64,000 nucleotides of DNA from Novosphingobium sp. NDB2Meth1 (GCF_900117425.1 NZ_FPEH01000022.1:19052-83051); one strand, 5' to 3'. Shown: positions 1-7,280, numbered from the stretch's first letter. A program made the numbers and translations. Notes: generated by a model from the sequence alone, not told the origin.

Positions 1-282
1 AACGGCGGTACTCAAGGCTGAATGCGAGGTATCGCCGCCCAGTGGCAGACCAAAATCACTTGTCCCTTCGCTGGCAAGTCCGATGCTGCAATGATGATGA
101 ACCAGCCCATGACATGGGCCACCGTCATCGCTGGAACTATTCCGGTGCCCGTCCATGTTTGCATGATCAGCGTGAGCGTCCAGCATCATGACGCTGTCGT
201 ACCCGCTCGCACTATGCGCTGCAGCCGGCGATTCAACGCCGCCAAAGGCAAGGCCGATAGCCAGCCATAACAGGAGGAACAT
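1..282 (-). CDS. His-rich secreted small protein, cut by window edge
   Basis: A reverse-strand frame opens at 282 and runs off the left edge without a stop, so only the N-terminal part (94 codons) is seen. It begins MFLLLWLAIGLAFGG, a clear signal peptide ending near AAAHS, so the product should be exported. The mature part is rich in His and Asp (DAHADHANMDGH, then GPCHGLVHHHCS), which suggests metal binding. GGAGG sits about five bases before the ATG. It lies 60 bp downstream of the SRPBCC-DUF3703 gene on the same strand as the efflux pump, so it probably belongs to the same metal-induced unit. The family is not recognised; similar His-rich peptides accompany czc/cop-type clusters. The 22-270 plus-strand frame is its shadow. 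Confidence 0.6.
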   Translation of the reverse strand, partial: MFLLLWLAIGLAFGGVESPAAAHSASGYDSVMMLDAHADHANMDGHRNSSSDDGGPCHGLVHHHCSIGLASEGTSDFGLPLGGDTSHSALSTAV

Positions 283-342
283 AGCCCGCACGCTAATGAC
301 CTACTCGTACCGACCGTAAAAAGCAACCGTGAACGCCTAAGG

Positions 343-1140
343 TCATTTGCCTATCCCGTCTTGCAAAAGCTCAAGAAGATCAGGTGGAATTGGCATTGGC
401 TGAAAGGCGCTCACAGTCGACCGCCCGGTATTTCCGATCGGCAACTTTCCCGTCAGCGCGCCGATCGGTGCAAGAAGCAGTCGGAAGATCTGGCCAAGTG
501 CTTCGCTCCAATCGCGCTGCCGGATGGCGAGACTGAACATTGCGCCGTGAATGGCGAGATGGAGGCCCCAAAAGGGCTGCGCAATAATGTGCACCCGTTC
601 AAGATGGCGCCAGGCAAGGCCATGATTTCCTAAAGCTTCAGCTGACCGATATGCCGCCATTTCGGCCGCAATTACCCGCCGCGCGCTTAGGCTTCTAGCC
701 AGCTCCCGCCAGCGTCCCTGCCGGTGCCAATAAAAGATCTGCGCGAATGCCCAGATAAGCGGGGTCAACAAGCCGGCGGACACCTCAACCTCGTCGGTGT
801 AATGTGTCCCCCCGCTCCGATCCGGAGCAACCGTAATCCAATGGTCCCACCTTGTGATCAGGTGACTATAGCCGTCATCGCGCAGACGCTTCGGCCATTC
901 GGTGCCGGCAGCTTCGTGCTGGGACGTCACGATCCACTGTGTCCCGAACGGAATAATGCCAAGGAGGCGGAGCTTGACCTCATAGCGCTCGCCAGGCCGA
1001 AACCTGTCGAACGCCGCGTCATCGACCGGGATGAAGCGCACCAGCGGCCAGGCGATATGCTGCAGCAGGCGCGCCGTCTGCACCTCGGCCCAGACTGTTT
1101 CCGGCTTGAGCGCGATATGTGTCGAACGGGAAACCTTCAT
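343..1140 (-). CDS. SRPBCC-DUF3703 fusion protein of metal cassette
   Basis: This 265-residue protein joins two domains. Residues 1-140 look like an SRPBCC (START-like) ligand-binding fold: MKVSRSTHIALKPETVW, then alternating strands and a basic helix at the end. Residues 170-265 match the DUF3703 pattern I know from genes next to cation efflux pumps: AWRHLERVHIIAQPFWGLHL, RDWSEALGQ, PIGNTG and VSAFQPMPIP. DUF3703 usually stands alone at about 120 residues, so the fusion is notable. Its ATG overlaps the stop of the efflux pump gene by four bases (ATGA), so the two are translationally coupled and share the MerR-type promoter. Function is unknown; a soluble or membrane-associated helper in metal tolerance is an inference. 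Confidence 0.75.
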   Translation of the reverse strand: MKVSRSTHIALKPETVWAEVQTARLLQHIAWPLVRFIPVDDAAFDRFRPGERYEVKLRLLGIIPFGTQWIVTSQHEAAGTEWPKRLRDDGYSHLITRWDHWITVAPDRSGGTHYTDEVEVSAGLLTPLIWAFAQIFYWHRQGRWRELARSLSARRVIAAEMAAYRSAEALGNHGLAWRHLERVHIIAQPFWGLHLAIHGAMFSLAIRQRDWSEALGQIFRLLLAPIGALTGKLPIGNTGRSTVSAFQPMPIPPDLLELLQDGIGK

Positions 1141-1763
1141 GCCGCAACGCTCCGCAATTCACGCCGTGCCTGCTGGACAATCTGAATGCCGCCGCTGATC
1201 CCGAGCAGTGCCAAAATCGCTGCAACAATAAGGTCGGGCCAGGCTGTTCCGGTGCCGAACACGCCAAGTGCGGCCGCCATAACGGCGATATTGCCGATCG
1301 CGTCATTGCGCGAGCATATCCAGACCGAGCGCATGTTCGCGTCTCCAGTGCGAAAACGGTAGAGCATGATGGCGACACCGGTGTTGGCCGCCAGCGCGAG
1401 CGCGCCGATGATTCCCATCAGTTCAGGCTCGGGTGCAGCTCCGCCGAGCGCCGCCAGAACGGCTGTGATCACGACCCAACCACCCAGACCGATGAGGGCG
1501 AGCCCCTTGGCCAGCGCCGCCCGCGCGCGCCATGCCAGCGCCATCCCGGCGACCAGCAGGCTGATCGCATAATTGGTGGCATCCCCCAGAAAATCGAGTG
1601 CGTCCGCCTGCAACGCGCGGCTGTCTGCAGCGGCCCCTGCCGCCATTTCCACCGCGAACATACCGGCGTTCACGCCGAGCGCGATCCACAAGGCCCTGTG
1701 CCAGCGCGGGTCGTTCAGAGTTGCCGTCGTTCCGCACGCGGCCTTGCAGCAATCATCAGCCAT
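1137..1763 (-). CDS. CDF-type cation efflux transporter, short form
   Basis: The 208-residue product has six hydrophobic segments and the metal-site signature of cation diffusion facilitators: DFLGDATNY in the second segment and NDAIGN in the fifth, where classical members have HxxxD. It would export a divalent metal (Zn, Cd, Co or similar) from the cytoplasm by proton exchange. The C-terminal cytoplasmic domain found in 300-residue members is missing, as in the short transporters usually paired with MerR regulators. The N-terminus MADDCCKAACG carries three Cys that may pick up metal. I start it at 1763 rather than at the upstream 1808 ATG, because 1808 lies inside the promoter. It is divergent from merR and followed by the DUF3703 fusion. 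Confidence 0.85.
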   Translation of the reverse strand: MADDCCKAACGTTATLNDPRWHRALWIALGVNAGMFAVEMAAGAAADSRALQADALDFLGDATNYAISLLVAGMALAWRARAALAKGLALIGLGGWVVITAVLAALGGAAPEPELMGIIGALALAANTGVAIMLYRFRTGDANMRSVWICSRNDAIGNIAVMAAALGVFGTGTAWPDLIVAAILALLGISGGIQIVQQARRELRSVAA

Positions 1764-1799
1764 CTTTTTGCCTTCTCGACAATCTGCGAGTCGGCATTC

Positions 1800-1830
1800 T
1801 ATGTACACCCTGTAGCAACTACAGGGTCAA
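1800..1830 (-). promoter_or_regulatory. MerR-type promoter and operator of the efflux unit
   Basis: Read on the minus strand, TTGACC (1830-1825) and TACATA (1805-1800) are separated by 19 bp, the overlong spacer typical of MerR-activated promoters. Inside lies a perfect 9-3-9 inverted repeat, ACCCTGTAG / CTACAGGGT (1807-1815 and 1819-1827). That half-site closely resembles CadR/PbrR-type operators. The site sits between the divergent transporter and regulator genes, so metal-bound regulator should activate the transporter and probably adjusts its own level. Confidence 0.85.
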
Positions 1831-1846
1831 GCCCGAAGGAGTGGCA

Positions 1847-2251
1847 GTGAAAATTGGCGAACTCGCGAGCGCCGCGGCGACGAAAGTCGAGACGGTGCGC
1901 TATTATGAAAAGATCGGGCTGTTGCCGCCACCCGCCCGGACAAGTGCCAATTACCGTGCCTATGGCAATGATCATCTGGCGCGCCTGTCGTTCATCCGCC
2001 GCGCCCGCGATCTCGGTTTCACGCTCGAAGCCGTGCGCGAACTGCTCACGCTGTCGGATGACAAGGCCCAATCCTGCGATGCCGTTGACGGCATAGCGCG
2101 CGTCCACCTCACCGAAATCGACCGCAAGATCGCCGATCTGAGCGCACTGCGCGGCGAGCTTGATCGGATCATCGGATCCTGCCGTCACGGGACCGTGGCC
2201 GAATGCAAGATCATCGAGACCTTGGCCCCGCGCACTGTGCCCACGAAGTGA
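1847..2251 (+). CDS. MerR-family metal-responsive regulator
   Basis: This 134-residue regulator starts with [20 protein letters not shown], the MerR winged-helix signature, followed by the dimerisation helix. Metal ligands are visible: the SCDAV cysteine at the position that marks divalent-metal sensors (Cys79 of ZntR), and [10 protein letters not shown] near the C-terminus. Zn, Cd or Pb is therefore likelier than Cu, although the C-x7-C spacing also occurs in CueR, so the metal is not settled. The GTG at 1847 is chosen because AAGGAG lies six bases upstream; longer frames run back through the operator. It is divergent from the efflux pump and should control it through the operator at 1807-1827. 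Confidence 0.9.
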   Translation: MKIGELASAAATKVETVRYYEKIGLLPPPARTSANYRAYGNDHLARLSFIRRARDLGFTLEAVRELLTLSDDKAQSCDAVDGIARVHLTEIDRKIADLSALRGELDRIIGSCRHGTVAECKIIETLAPRTVPTK

Positions 2252-2375
2252 TGGACGATTGCTCCACCGGCGACGCTGCTTAGACCTCACGTTCATGTGT
2301 GCGGCAGGCGGCGTTGACGATACTGCGACACGCAGCGATGGTCTGAACATGCTCGCTACCTCCACGGATCAATTC

Positions 2376-2720
2376 ATGACCATGCCAACCCTACAAACCG
2401 CACTTATCTATGCCTTGGCCGCACTGGCAGAAATCGCCGGTTGCTTCTCGTTTTGGGCGTGGCTGCGGCTTAGCAAATCTCCCTGGTGGGTACCTCCGGG
2501 CATAGTGTCGCTCGCCATCTTCGCATGGCTGCTGACGCTGGTCGATACGCCCGCCGCAGGCCGCGCGTTTGCAGCCTATGGCGGCGTTTACATCGCAGCG
2601 TCTCTCATCTGGCTTTGGAGTGTCGAAGGCGCGGGACCCGACCGGTGGGATATCATTGGCGCTTCAATTTGCCTCGTCGGAGCAGGTGTGATCCTGATCG
2701 GGCCGGGACGATCAGCCTGA
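2376..2720 (+). CDS. YnfA family small membrane protein
   Basis: The 114-residue protein has four hydrophobic helices and family motifs of YnfA/UPF0060: [31 protein letters not shown] and [19 protein letters not shown]. The length matches the family (about 108-112). YnfA proteins resemble small-multidrug-resistance transporters and sit in the inner membrane; the substrate is uncertain. The start could be 2376 or the ATG two codons later; no strong ribosome site separates them. It lies 124 bp after merR on the same strand and probably has its own start signal. It is often seen beside metal-efflux genes, so it is taken as part of the cassette. Confidence 0.85.
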   Translation: MTMPTLQTALIYALAALAEIAGCFSFWAWLRLSKSPWWVPPGIVSLAIFAWLLTLVDTPAAGRAFAAYGGVYIAASLIWLWSVEGAGPDRWDIIGASICLVGAGVILIGPGRSA

Positions 2721-2771
2721 TGGCGGCCAACCGCAAGACCTTCGGTCGCCGGACAGTCTACTGAAGCCCAT

Positions 2772-2809
2772 AAAAAGGCAGGCGCCCGGTCAGTGAACCG
2801 ACGCCTGCC
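2772..2809 (-). terminator. Rho-independent terminator between convergent genes
   Basis: GGCAGGCG (2777-2784) pairs perfectly with CGCCTGCC (2802-2809), and an inner CGGT/ACCG pair lengthens the stem. On the minus strand the hairpin is followed by TTTTTA (2776-2771), so it should end the transcript of the two Cys-rich genes. It lies just past ynfA on the other strand and may act in both directions. Confidence 0.8.
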
Positions 2810-2829
2810 CTCATGCACTGATCAATCCC

Positions 2830-2979
2830 TTACGGGCAGCAGTCCATGGCCGCATCACAGCATGCGAGCACGAGGTCGCAGCAGGACACGGCTAAGGCAG
2901 TGACCTGATCCGGCGCGGCGGCAAATGCGGCCGAACTGGAACCAAGGAGCACCACTGCAGTGAGAATGTACTTCTTCAT
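2830..2979 (-). CDS. Secreted 49-aa microprotein with three Cys pairs
   Basis: The product is 49 residues. It begins MKKYILTAVVLLGSSSAAFA, a clean signal peptide, and the mature part ends SCCDLVLACCDAAMDCCP. That gives three adjacent-Cys pairs spaced seven and six residues apart in a piece of fewer than thirty residues, with several Asp between them. This suggests periplasmic soft-metal binding (Cu, Hg, Cd or Zn), although a disulfide-rich peptide is possible. CGGAG lies about nine bases before the ATG. It follows the 109-residue secreted protein by 32 bp and is closed by the hairpin at 2772-2809. I do not recognise the family. The clean signal peptide, ribosome site and terminator make it a real gene despite its size. 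Confidence 0.75.
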   Translation of the reverse strand: MKKYILTAVVLLGSSSAAFAAAPDQVTALAVSCCDLVLACCDAAMDCCP

Positions 2980-3011
2980 AATATTAACTCCGTTGATGTG
3001 AAGTGAATGGA

Positions 3012-3341
3012 TCAGCGGAGCATTCGCGGAGGCGGCGGTTCCGGCCCTCCGACAGGCAGAGGAGGAAACTTGGCGAGAAGCGGCAAATAAGTGAGCGAGC
3101 CTAGGTCGCGTGCCTCAAGAGACGAAACGTGGCTTGCTGGGAGCGTCTGGCAAAAGGCGATGCAATAGCTCTGACACTGTTGGCTCATGTCATCCTTGCA
3201 ATCGCCGCAGTCGCCGTGGTCGCCGTTCATCGCGGTCATCGGCGCGCAACCGTTCGCTGCATAGGTCGCCTCTATGGGTAGCAGCGCGGCAAGAAATGCC
3301 GCGAGATAGAGAAAGAGGCGCTGTGTCGCCGTTTGGTCCAT
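3012..3341 (-). CDS. Secreted Cys-rich protein, metal cassette
   Basis: This 109-residue protein opens with a hydrophobic leader (LFLYLAAFLAALLPIEATYA), then a Cys cluster: NGCAPMTAMNGDHGDCGDC, and QQCQSYCIAFCQTLP. It ends with a Pro-rich tail, PVGGPEPPPPRML. Export to the periplasm and metal or redox binding through the Cys/His/Met cluster are inferred. It resembles DUF2946-like and copper-region small proteins in style, but I cannot place it in a named family. It is first in a two-gene minus-strand unit with the 49-residue Cys-pair protein. No strong ribosome site precedes the ATG. Confidence 0.65.
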   Translation of the reverse strand: MDQTATQRLFLYLAAFLAALLPIEATYAANGCAPMTAMNGDHGDCGDCKDDMSQQCQSYCIAFCQTLPASHVSSLEARDLGSLTYLPLLAKFPPLPVGGPEPPPPRMLR

Positions 3342-4059
3342 ACTGCTGTGTTCGACGTGATCAAAGACATAGTTACACAGCCTCGCGCAAAGCTTAACGC
3401 AGCTTCGAGCAACGCAAGCTTCTTAGCGATATCAAAATGCTTTTCGCCCTTTGTGAGCCCAGCAAGTCTCAGACTAGCACCCCGAAATGCAAAAAATCAG
3501 AGGGCTTCAGTCATGCGGATTTACGGCCCCCCAGCTAGCCAAGGATGTTAGGTTGACGCCTGAGCGATCGACAGCTTCCTCGATCATTCACCTACAAACT
3601 AGATGAGCAAAATTTGGGCACAAAGCTGAAGTTAGGGGCTGTGGACGCGAATGGCACCAACCCAGCAAATTAAGCTCCTCTCGTTAAACTCTGTGCTGGC
3701 CGAAGCCAGATAACTGACTGCATCCTACAAGTAAGCGTACCCTACAGCACCACTCCGCTGCGTTTATTGCAGTGATGAACTCCGGTGCCGATGCAGTTCC
3801 AACGGCCGATCACAGTTTCGGTCCACGTTCGTTCGACCATGATATGCGATGTGGTCGCAGCTTTCGGTCCGCTCGATCAAGCTGAGTGGCAGATTTCGAC
3901 AAAAGCGGTCACTTTGATGTGTGGCGAGGAACGACCGGGTCTTGGGCGGCAGATGCTGTTGCGGTGCTTACCTCTCCAAATCCATACGACGCTTGCGCCA
4001 GCGGAGCCTTCTCGATAACCTTAGTTGGCGGTTCCCAAGCCATGCCGAAAGGTGTGGTT
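3342..4059. other. AT-richer intergenic region without a convincing gene
   Basis: About 700 bp between the metal cassette and the transglycosylase. Base composition drops below that of both flanks in roughly 3360-3780, and the short open frames here have no ribosome site or family resemblance. It probably holds promoters for both flanking units and may be a junction between separately acquired modules. No terminal repeats or integrase remnants were seen. Confidence 0.5.
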
Positions 4060-4917
4060 ATGAAAATCTACCTCAGCGCAGCGCTTGTCGCGCTAAATTC
4101 TCAAGCCGTCGCCCAAGAGGTCAAGCTTGAGGACTTCTCGAGCAGCACGCCCTCTGAATTCGCGCTCTTGGTGCCCGGAGTGGTTTTCAAAAGTCCCAAC
4201 GCGCAGCTGCAAGCCAAGCAGCCCGTTCCCGAGACTGAAGCGACAGCGTTTGCGGAGGAGCAGGAGATCACCCCTGTCAGCCCCGCGCCCCCGTTGTTCT
4301 ATATCCCGTCCTGGATGAGACGCGGAAGCTCCACTGTCATTCCCGTGCCGGTGAATGCATCGAGCCTCGCGCCAGATCCCGATTGTCTCTCTGGAGGGTA
4401 CTTCCCGCGCTATGACCTGTCCGAGGTGGCCCAATCGCGGCGCCGTCTCTATTTTCGGCACGTCGCTGCCGCCGCCTGCGAAGCCGGCGTCCCTGTGCGG
4501 CTGTTCGACGCGCTCGTTGCTCATGAAAGCCGCTACCAGCCCTTTGCGCGTAGTCCTGCCGGGGCGATGGGCATGGCACAGCTGATGCCGGGGACCGCAA
4601 ACTATCTTGGCGTTTCAGATCCTTGGGATCCTGTCGAAAACCTCCGCGGCGGAGCGCGTTACCTGCGTGAGCAGCTCGATCGCTATGGCTCGTGGCATCT
4701 TGCTTTGGCTGCGTACAATGCCGGTCCGGGCAACGTCAACAAGCATGGCGGAGTTCCGCCCTTTGCTGAAACGCGCAGCTATGTCCGCACCATACTTGCA
4801 TCGCTCAGCGGAAGCTCTGCCCCGCCAGTCTCGCTTGCCCGGCGAGGCGCGGACAACCTCTTCAGGTCGGTCAGGCTTCTTGCGTTCGCTGGAGGGTCAG
4901 ATGTCCCAGAAAACTGA
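4060..4917 (+). CDS. Periplasmic lytic transglycosylase (SLT fold)
   Basis: Residues 1-20 (MKIYLSAALVALNSQAVAQ) are a signal peptide. After a linker, the C-terminal half has the goose-lysozyme/SLT motifs: ALVAHESRYQPFARSPAGA with the catalytic Glu in HES, GMAQLMPGTANYLGV, and ALAAYNAGPGNV. It should cut peptidoglycan glycan strands in the periplasm. Such enzymes (VirB1, P19 type) commonly accompany type IV secretion genes and open the wall for the apparatus. I start it at 4060, not at the 3886 GTG, because only 4060 puts the signal peptide at the N-terminus. Its 3' end overlaps the next gene (minus strand) by 21 bp. Length 285 residues. Confidence 0.9.
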   Translation: MKIYLSAALVALNSQAVAQEVKLEDFSSSTPSEFALLVPGVVFKSPNAQLQAKQPVPETEATAFAEEQEITPVSPAPPLFYIPSWMRRGSSTVIPVPVNASSLAPDPDCLSGGYFPRYDLSEVAQSRRRLYFRHVAAAACEAGVPVRLFDALVAHESRYQPFARSPAGAMGMAQLMPGTANYLGVSDPWDPVENLRGGARYLREQLDRYGSWHLALAAYNAGPGNVNKHGGVPPFAETRSYVRTILASLSGSSAPPVSLARRGADNLFRSVRLLAFAGGSDVPEN

Positions 4918-5340
4918 AAAACCAATCCTGGAGGCATAGTAGAGGCTGATCGCCAAGATCACAGGTGTGCCGGTGAGATAGTTGGCTTGCCAGCGCAGCC
5001 AAAGCTTCGGGAGCAACAATGCCTTGTCGAGCGTGCTTGTGCAGGCGGGAGCCCATCGGCCAGTTCGCCATTCATTCAGGGTCACGATTGTCGAAAGTGC
5101 GGCGCAGATCAGCGCCATGATGCCGACCGCAATATAGAGCGATGTCCAGGCAATGAGCGCTTCTTGCTTCACCGGCAGACTGGTCCCTGATCCTCGAGCC
5201 GATTGCTCCGCAAAGCGAGCTTGGCGGCGAACATGTTCCAAGCTGTGTGACCATATCACCAATGGATCTGCGACGCTTCTGCTAAGCGTGGGCGCTTGGC
5301 TGATGCTGCAGTTCGCTTGCTCAGCCGAATGGGCGGTCAA
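4897..5340 (-). CDS. Unknown membrane protein before transfer operon
   Basis: This 147-residue frame has an Arg-rich N-terminal half (LEHVRRQARFAEQSARG), one clear hydrophobic helix near residues 65-88 (SLYIAVGIMALICAALSTIV) and a second weaker one near the C-terminus. No family is recognised. The start is uncertain: 5340 is a TTG without a good ribosome site, and overlaps the upstream gene by 20 bp, which suggests coupling. It is last in a run of three minus-strand genes read away from the tra operon. Confidence 0.5.
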   Translation of the reverse strand: MTAHSAEQANCSISQAPTLSRSVADPLVIWSHSLEHVRRQARFAEQSARGSGTSLPVKQEALIAWTSLYIAVGIMALICAALSTIVTLNEWRTGRWAPACTSTLDKALLLPKLWLRWQANYLTGTPVILAISLYYASRIGFSVFWDI

Positions 5341-5815
5341 ACAGCGCAGGGTCGTGCCGCCGTGCTTCCAGCGCTGTATGGTGCCTGGCTATAGCGCTCG
5401 AGGTGCGCTGCGCGATGCCGTGGCAAAGGGCTTCGCGGATCGGCTCAAAAGTCCCATCGCACGCGGCTATCTCTTCGCTGAGCTGGAGCGCCAGGGCAAT
5501 GGCAAGTTGGGCAGAGGTTTCGCAGCAGGGGTCTTCATAGGACTCTGGGCTGACAAAGCAGTGGACGGCGATCGCTGCTCTGACGGGATCGATGCCAAGC
5601 CGTTCGTTGATCCGATTAAACTCGGCTGTCGACACACTGCCATCAGCGATGCGCTCGAACAGACCGCTGCGGTGGCTGCTCTTGATGATCCCCTCATCGA
5701 CAAGCTTACGGAGACTGACGCCCTGCCGGTTCATCTGGTACTTGATCAAATCGGCGTACTCAGCTTGCAGCCTATGACAGCTCTTGCGCTCGTTTGGGTT
5801 CGCCCCCCGACCCAT
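5321..5815 (-). CDS. Unknown protein, possible DNA-binding regulator
   Basis: A 164-residue protein. Residues 20-75 (EYADLIKYQMNRQGVSLRKLVDEGI through FNRINERLGI) look like a helix-turn-helix with a long insertion: two amphipathic helices with a turn, then a further helix. The rest has a Cys-containing middle (YEDPCCETSAQ) and a His/Arg-rich tail. A regulator for the tra operon or for the nearby repeat array is possible but not shown. The ATG at 5815 has GGAGG five bases before it and is preferred to the TTG at 5830. It is the middle gene of the minus-strand trio. Confidence 0.5.
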   Translation of the reverse strand: MGRGANPNERKSCHRLQAEYADLIKYQMNRQGVSLRKLVDEGIIKSSHRSGLFERIADGSVSTAEFNRINERLGIDPVRAAIAVHCFVSPESYEDPCCETSAQLAIALALQLSEEIAACDGTFEPIREALCHGIAQRTSSAIARHHTALEARRHDPALFDRPFG

Positions 5816-5860
5816 CCTTGCCTCCGTCAATTCTCCCTATGCAACTGCATGATGTGAATT

Positions 5861-6235
5861 CTAAAACGCGGCTTTGGCAAGAGAAATTTGGCGCAGACTG
5901 ATGGCGAGGGCGCAGAAGATCACCGTCTCACGCACACCGCACTGGTCTCCCGTGACTTCTCCGAGGCGGGCCTTGAGGGTGTCAAATTCGGCATTCAGAG
6001 CGCCGCTTAATCTGAGATAGATCCTTACCCGCCCATCGCAGGGCCGGTGCCGGTTGAATGCGGCGAGCAACTCCTGATTGGAAAGATCTGGAGCGCGGAT
6101 CACATCTGTGATCACATCTCTAAGGCGCTGAAACTTCGACCGTTCTATTGTCAGCCATTTGATGGCGTCCGCAATGATCACAAAAGCATCCCGGCTCACC
6201 AGCAGTTCGTGGACGACCTCTTTTCCGCTGGCCAT
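5861..6235 (-). CDS. Unknown 124-aa protein next to 22-bp repeats
   Basis: The frame starts at 6235 with GGGAGGAAA six bases upstream, a strong site that rules out the ATG six codons earlier. The product is mostly helical (LLVSRDAFVIIADAIKWLTI, SKFQRLRDVITDVIRA, LNAEFDTLKARLGEV), with no signal peptide or membrane segment and no family I recognise. It is first in the minus-strand trio. Its promoter region is shared with the seven 22-bp repeats, which places it as a candidate repeat-binding or copy/transfer-control protein. That is inference from position only. Confidence 0.5.
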   Translation of the reverse strand: MASGKEVVHELLVSRDAFVIIADAIKWLTIERSKFQRLRDVITDVIRAPDLSNQELLAAFNRHRPCDGRVRIYLRLSGALNAEFDTLKARLGEVTGDQCGVRETVIFCALAISLRQISLAKAAF

Positions 6236-6321
6236 TGCGTTTCCTCCCGCCATTGTTCGCTACTGATCGGGGCCCCTTGGCGTCGGTTCCCTATCGCCTC
6301 GCCTAGCGGCTGCAACGATTC

Positions 6322-6475
6322 GGACCGGTGGTATGAAAAACAGACCCACGTGGTCATGGATTCATGACCAGGGTGGCGTGCTGGTGATACCACGTGGTCC
6401 TGAATCCATGACCACGTGGTCCTAAAAATCGAGCCACCCGGTATCAAAAATCGGACCACCTGGCATCAAAAACAG
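6322..6475. repeat. Seven exact-period 22-bp tandem repeats
   Basis: The 154 bp divide into seven units of exactly 22 bp beginning at 6322, 6344, 6366, 6388, 6410, 6432 and 6454. Most units read ACCAC(G/C)TGG followed by (T/C)(A/C)(T/C) and an A-rich half ending AAAAATCG or AAAAACAG. The core CCACGTGGT is palindromic and is perfect in units 2, 4 and 5; unit 3 is the most diverged. A 22-bp step keeps all sites on one helical face. Such arrays are known as iterons at plasmid origins or as multi-site operators. It lies between the minus-strand trio and traA. No replication initiator gene was recognised beside it. Confidence 0.85.
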
Positions 6476-6591
6476 TGATTCGCGGACTTCTCCGACTTCG
6501 CTCTACACAACAGTGATTGAGAAAACCTTTCGGCTGCGGCCCCTTTGGTGACGACGCACCGCGTCATTTGGTCAACCAGAAGGGGAAGACA

Positions 6592-6909
6592 ATGAAGGTC
6601 CATGATCTCAAGCAGGCAGGGGGGACGTTCGCCGTCACCCTTGCTGTCGCCGCCGCCATGAGCGTCTTCGGTATCGAAGCTGCCATGGCCGGCACGGACG
6701 CCACGTTCAATACGGCGCTCACGCGGTTCACCGGCTTCCTTCAGGGGTCGGGCGGACGGATCATCACGGTGCTTTCGCTCGCCGGCGGCATCGTTGCCAT
6801 GGCCAGCGGGCGTTTCTCGCTCGGCCAGGTCGCGATCCCCGTCGGCGTCGGCGTGGGCGCTGGCACCGGCGTGCCGATCGTCACTTCCACGGTCACAGCG
6901 ACGATCTGA
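6592..6909 (+). CDS. traA: TraA-like pilin subunit precursor
   Basis: The 105-residue product has a long leader (MKVHDLKQAGGTFAVTLAVA through GIEAAMAG) with a likely cleavage after AMA. It leaves a mature peptide of about 70 residues with two hydrophobic helices separated by a short basic loop (SGRF). That is the size and shape of F-type pilins and of VirB2/TrbC. Primary sequence similarity among pilins is weak, so the call rests on this architecture and on being first before traL, traE and traK. GAAGGGGAAG lies before the ATG. It is the first gene of the transfer operon, downstream of the 22-bp array. Confidence 0.75.
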   Translation: MKVHDLKQAGGTFAVTLAVAAAMSVFGIEAAMAGTDATFNTALTRFTGFLQGSGGRIITVLSLAGGIVAMASGRFSLGQVAIPVGVGVGAGTGVPIVTSTVTATI

Positions 6910-6994
6910 GCGAGAGCAAAGGTCATCGCGAACGGGGGCGCTGCTCCATCACCGGCATGGGAATGGCAGCAAACCTTTCTGGCGGAGACGATCT

Positions 6995-7279
6995 TTGGAC
7001 AAGTATTCTATTCCAAAGCATCTCGACGATCCCGAACTGATCGGGTTCTGGTCGCTTGATGAATTCCTCGTGCTGGTGATCCCGTTCATCTGGGGAATTC
7101 TGGCGCAGCATGTTGTCATAGGCCTGCTTCTGGCCGTTGCTGCATGGCTTGGGTACCGCAAACTCAAAGCTGGGCGCTCGATGTATTGGATCCTGCATTT
7201 TGCCTATTGGCATTTGCCGGGTGAATTCTTCGGTCTGAAGGTCGCTCCGCCTTCCCACTTGCGTGTGATGGCGGGCTGA
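6995..7279 (+). CDS. traL: TraL, pilus assembly protein
   Basis: This 94-residue protein matches TraL in length and features: an N-terminal IPKHLDDPELIGFWSLDEF motif, two adjacent transmembrane helices, and a C-terminal HFAYWHLPGEFFGLK. TraL is an inner-membrane part of the F-type pilus assembly apparatus. No ATG fits. The start is the TTG at 6995, with GGCGGAG eight bases upstream, and upstream codons lack family character. It is 85 bp after traA and one base before traE. Confidence 0.9.
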   Translation: MDKYSIPKHLDDPELIGFWSLDEFLVLVIPFIWGILAQHVVIGLLLAVAAWLGYRKLKAGRSMYWILHFAYWHLPGEFFGLKVAPPSHLRVMAG

Positions 7280-7280
7280 C

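Noticed and set aside
3333..3551. 72-residue plus-strand frame upstream of the transglycosylase
   Set aside because: No ribosome site, no signal or motif, and atypical composition; treated as intergenic.
3886..4059. N-terminal extension of the transglycosylase from GTG 3886
   Set aside because: It would bury the signal peptide starting at 4060 under 58 residues with no family match.
6322..6475. CRISPR array
   Set aside because: Units are contiguous at 22 bp with no unique spacers of 30 bp and no cas genes; better read as iterons or operators.
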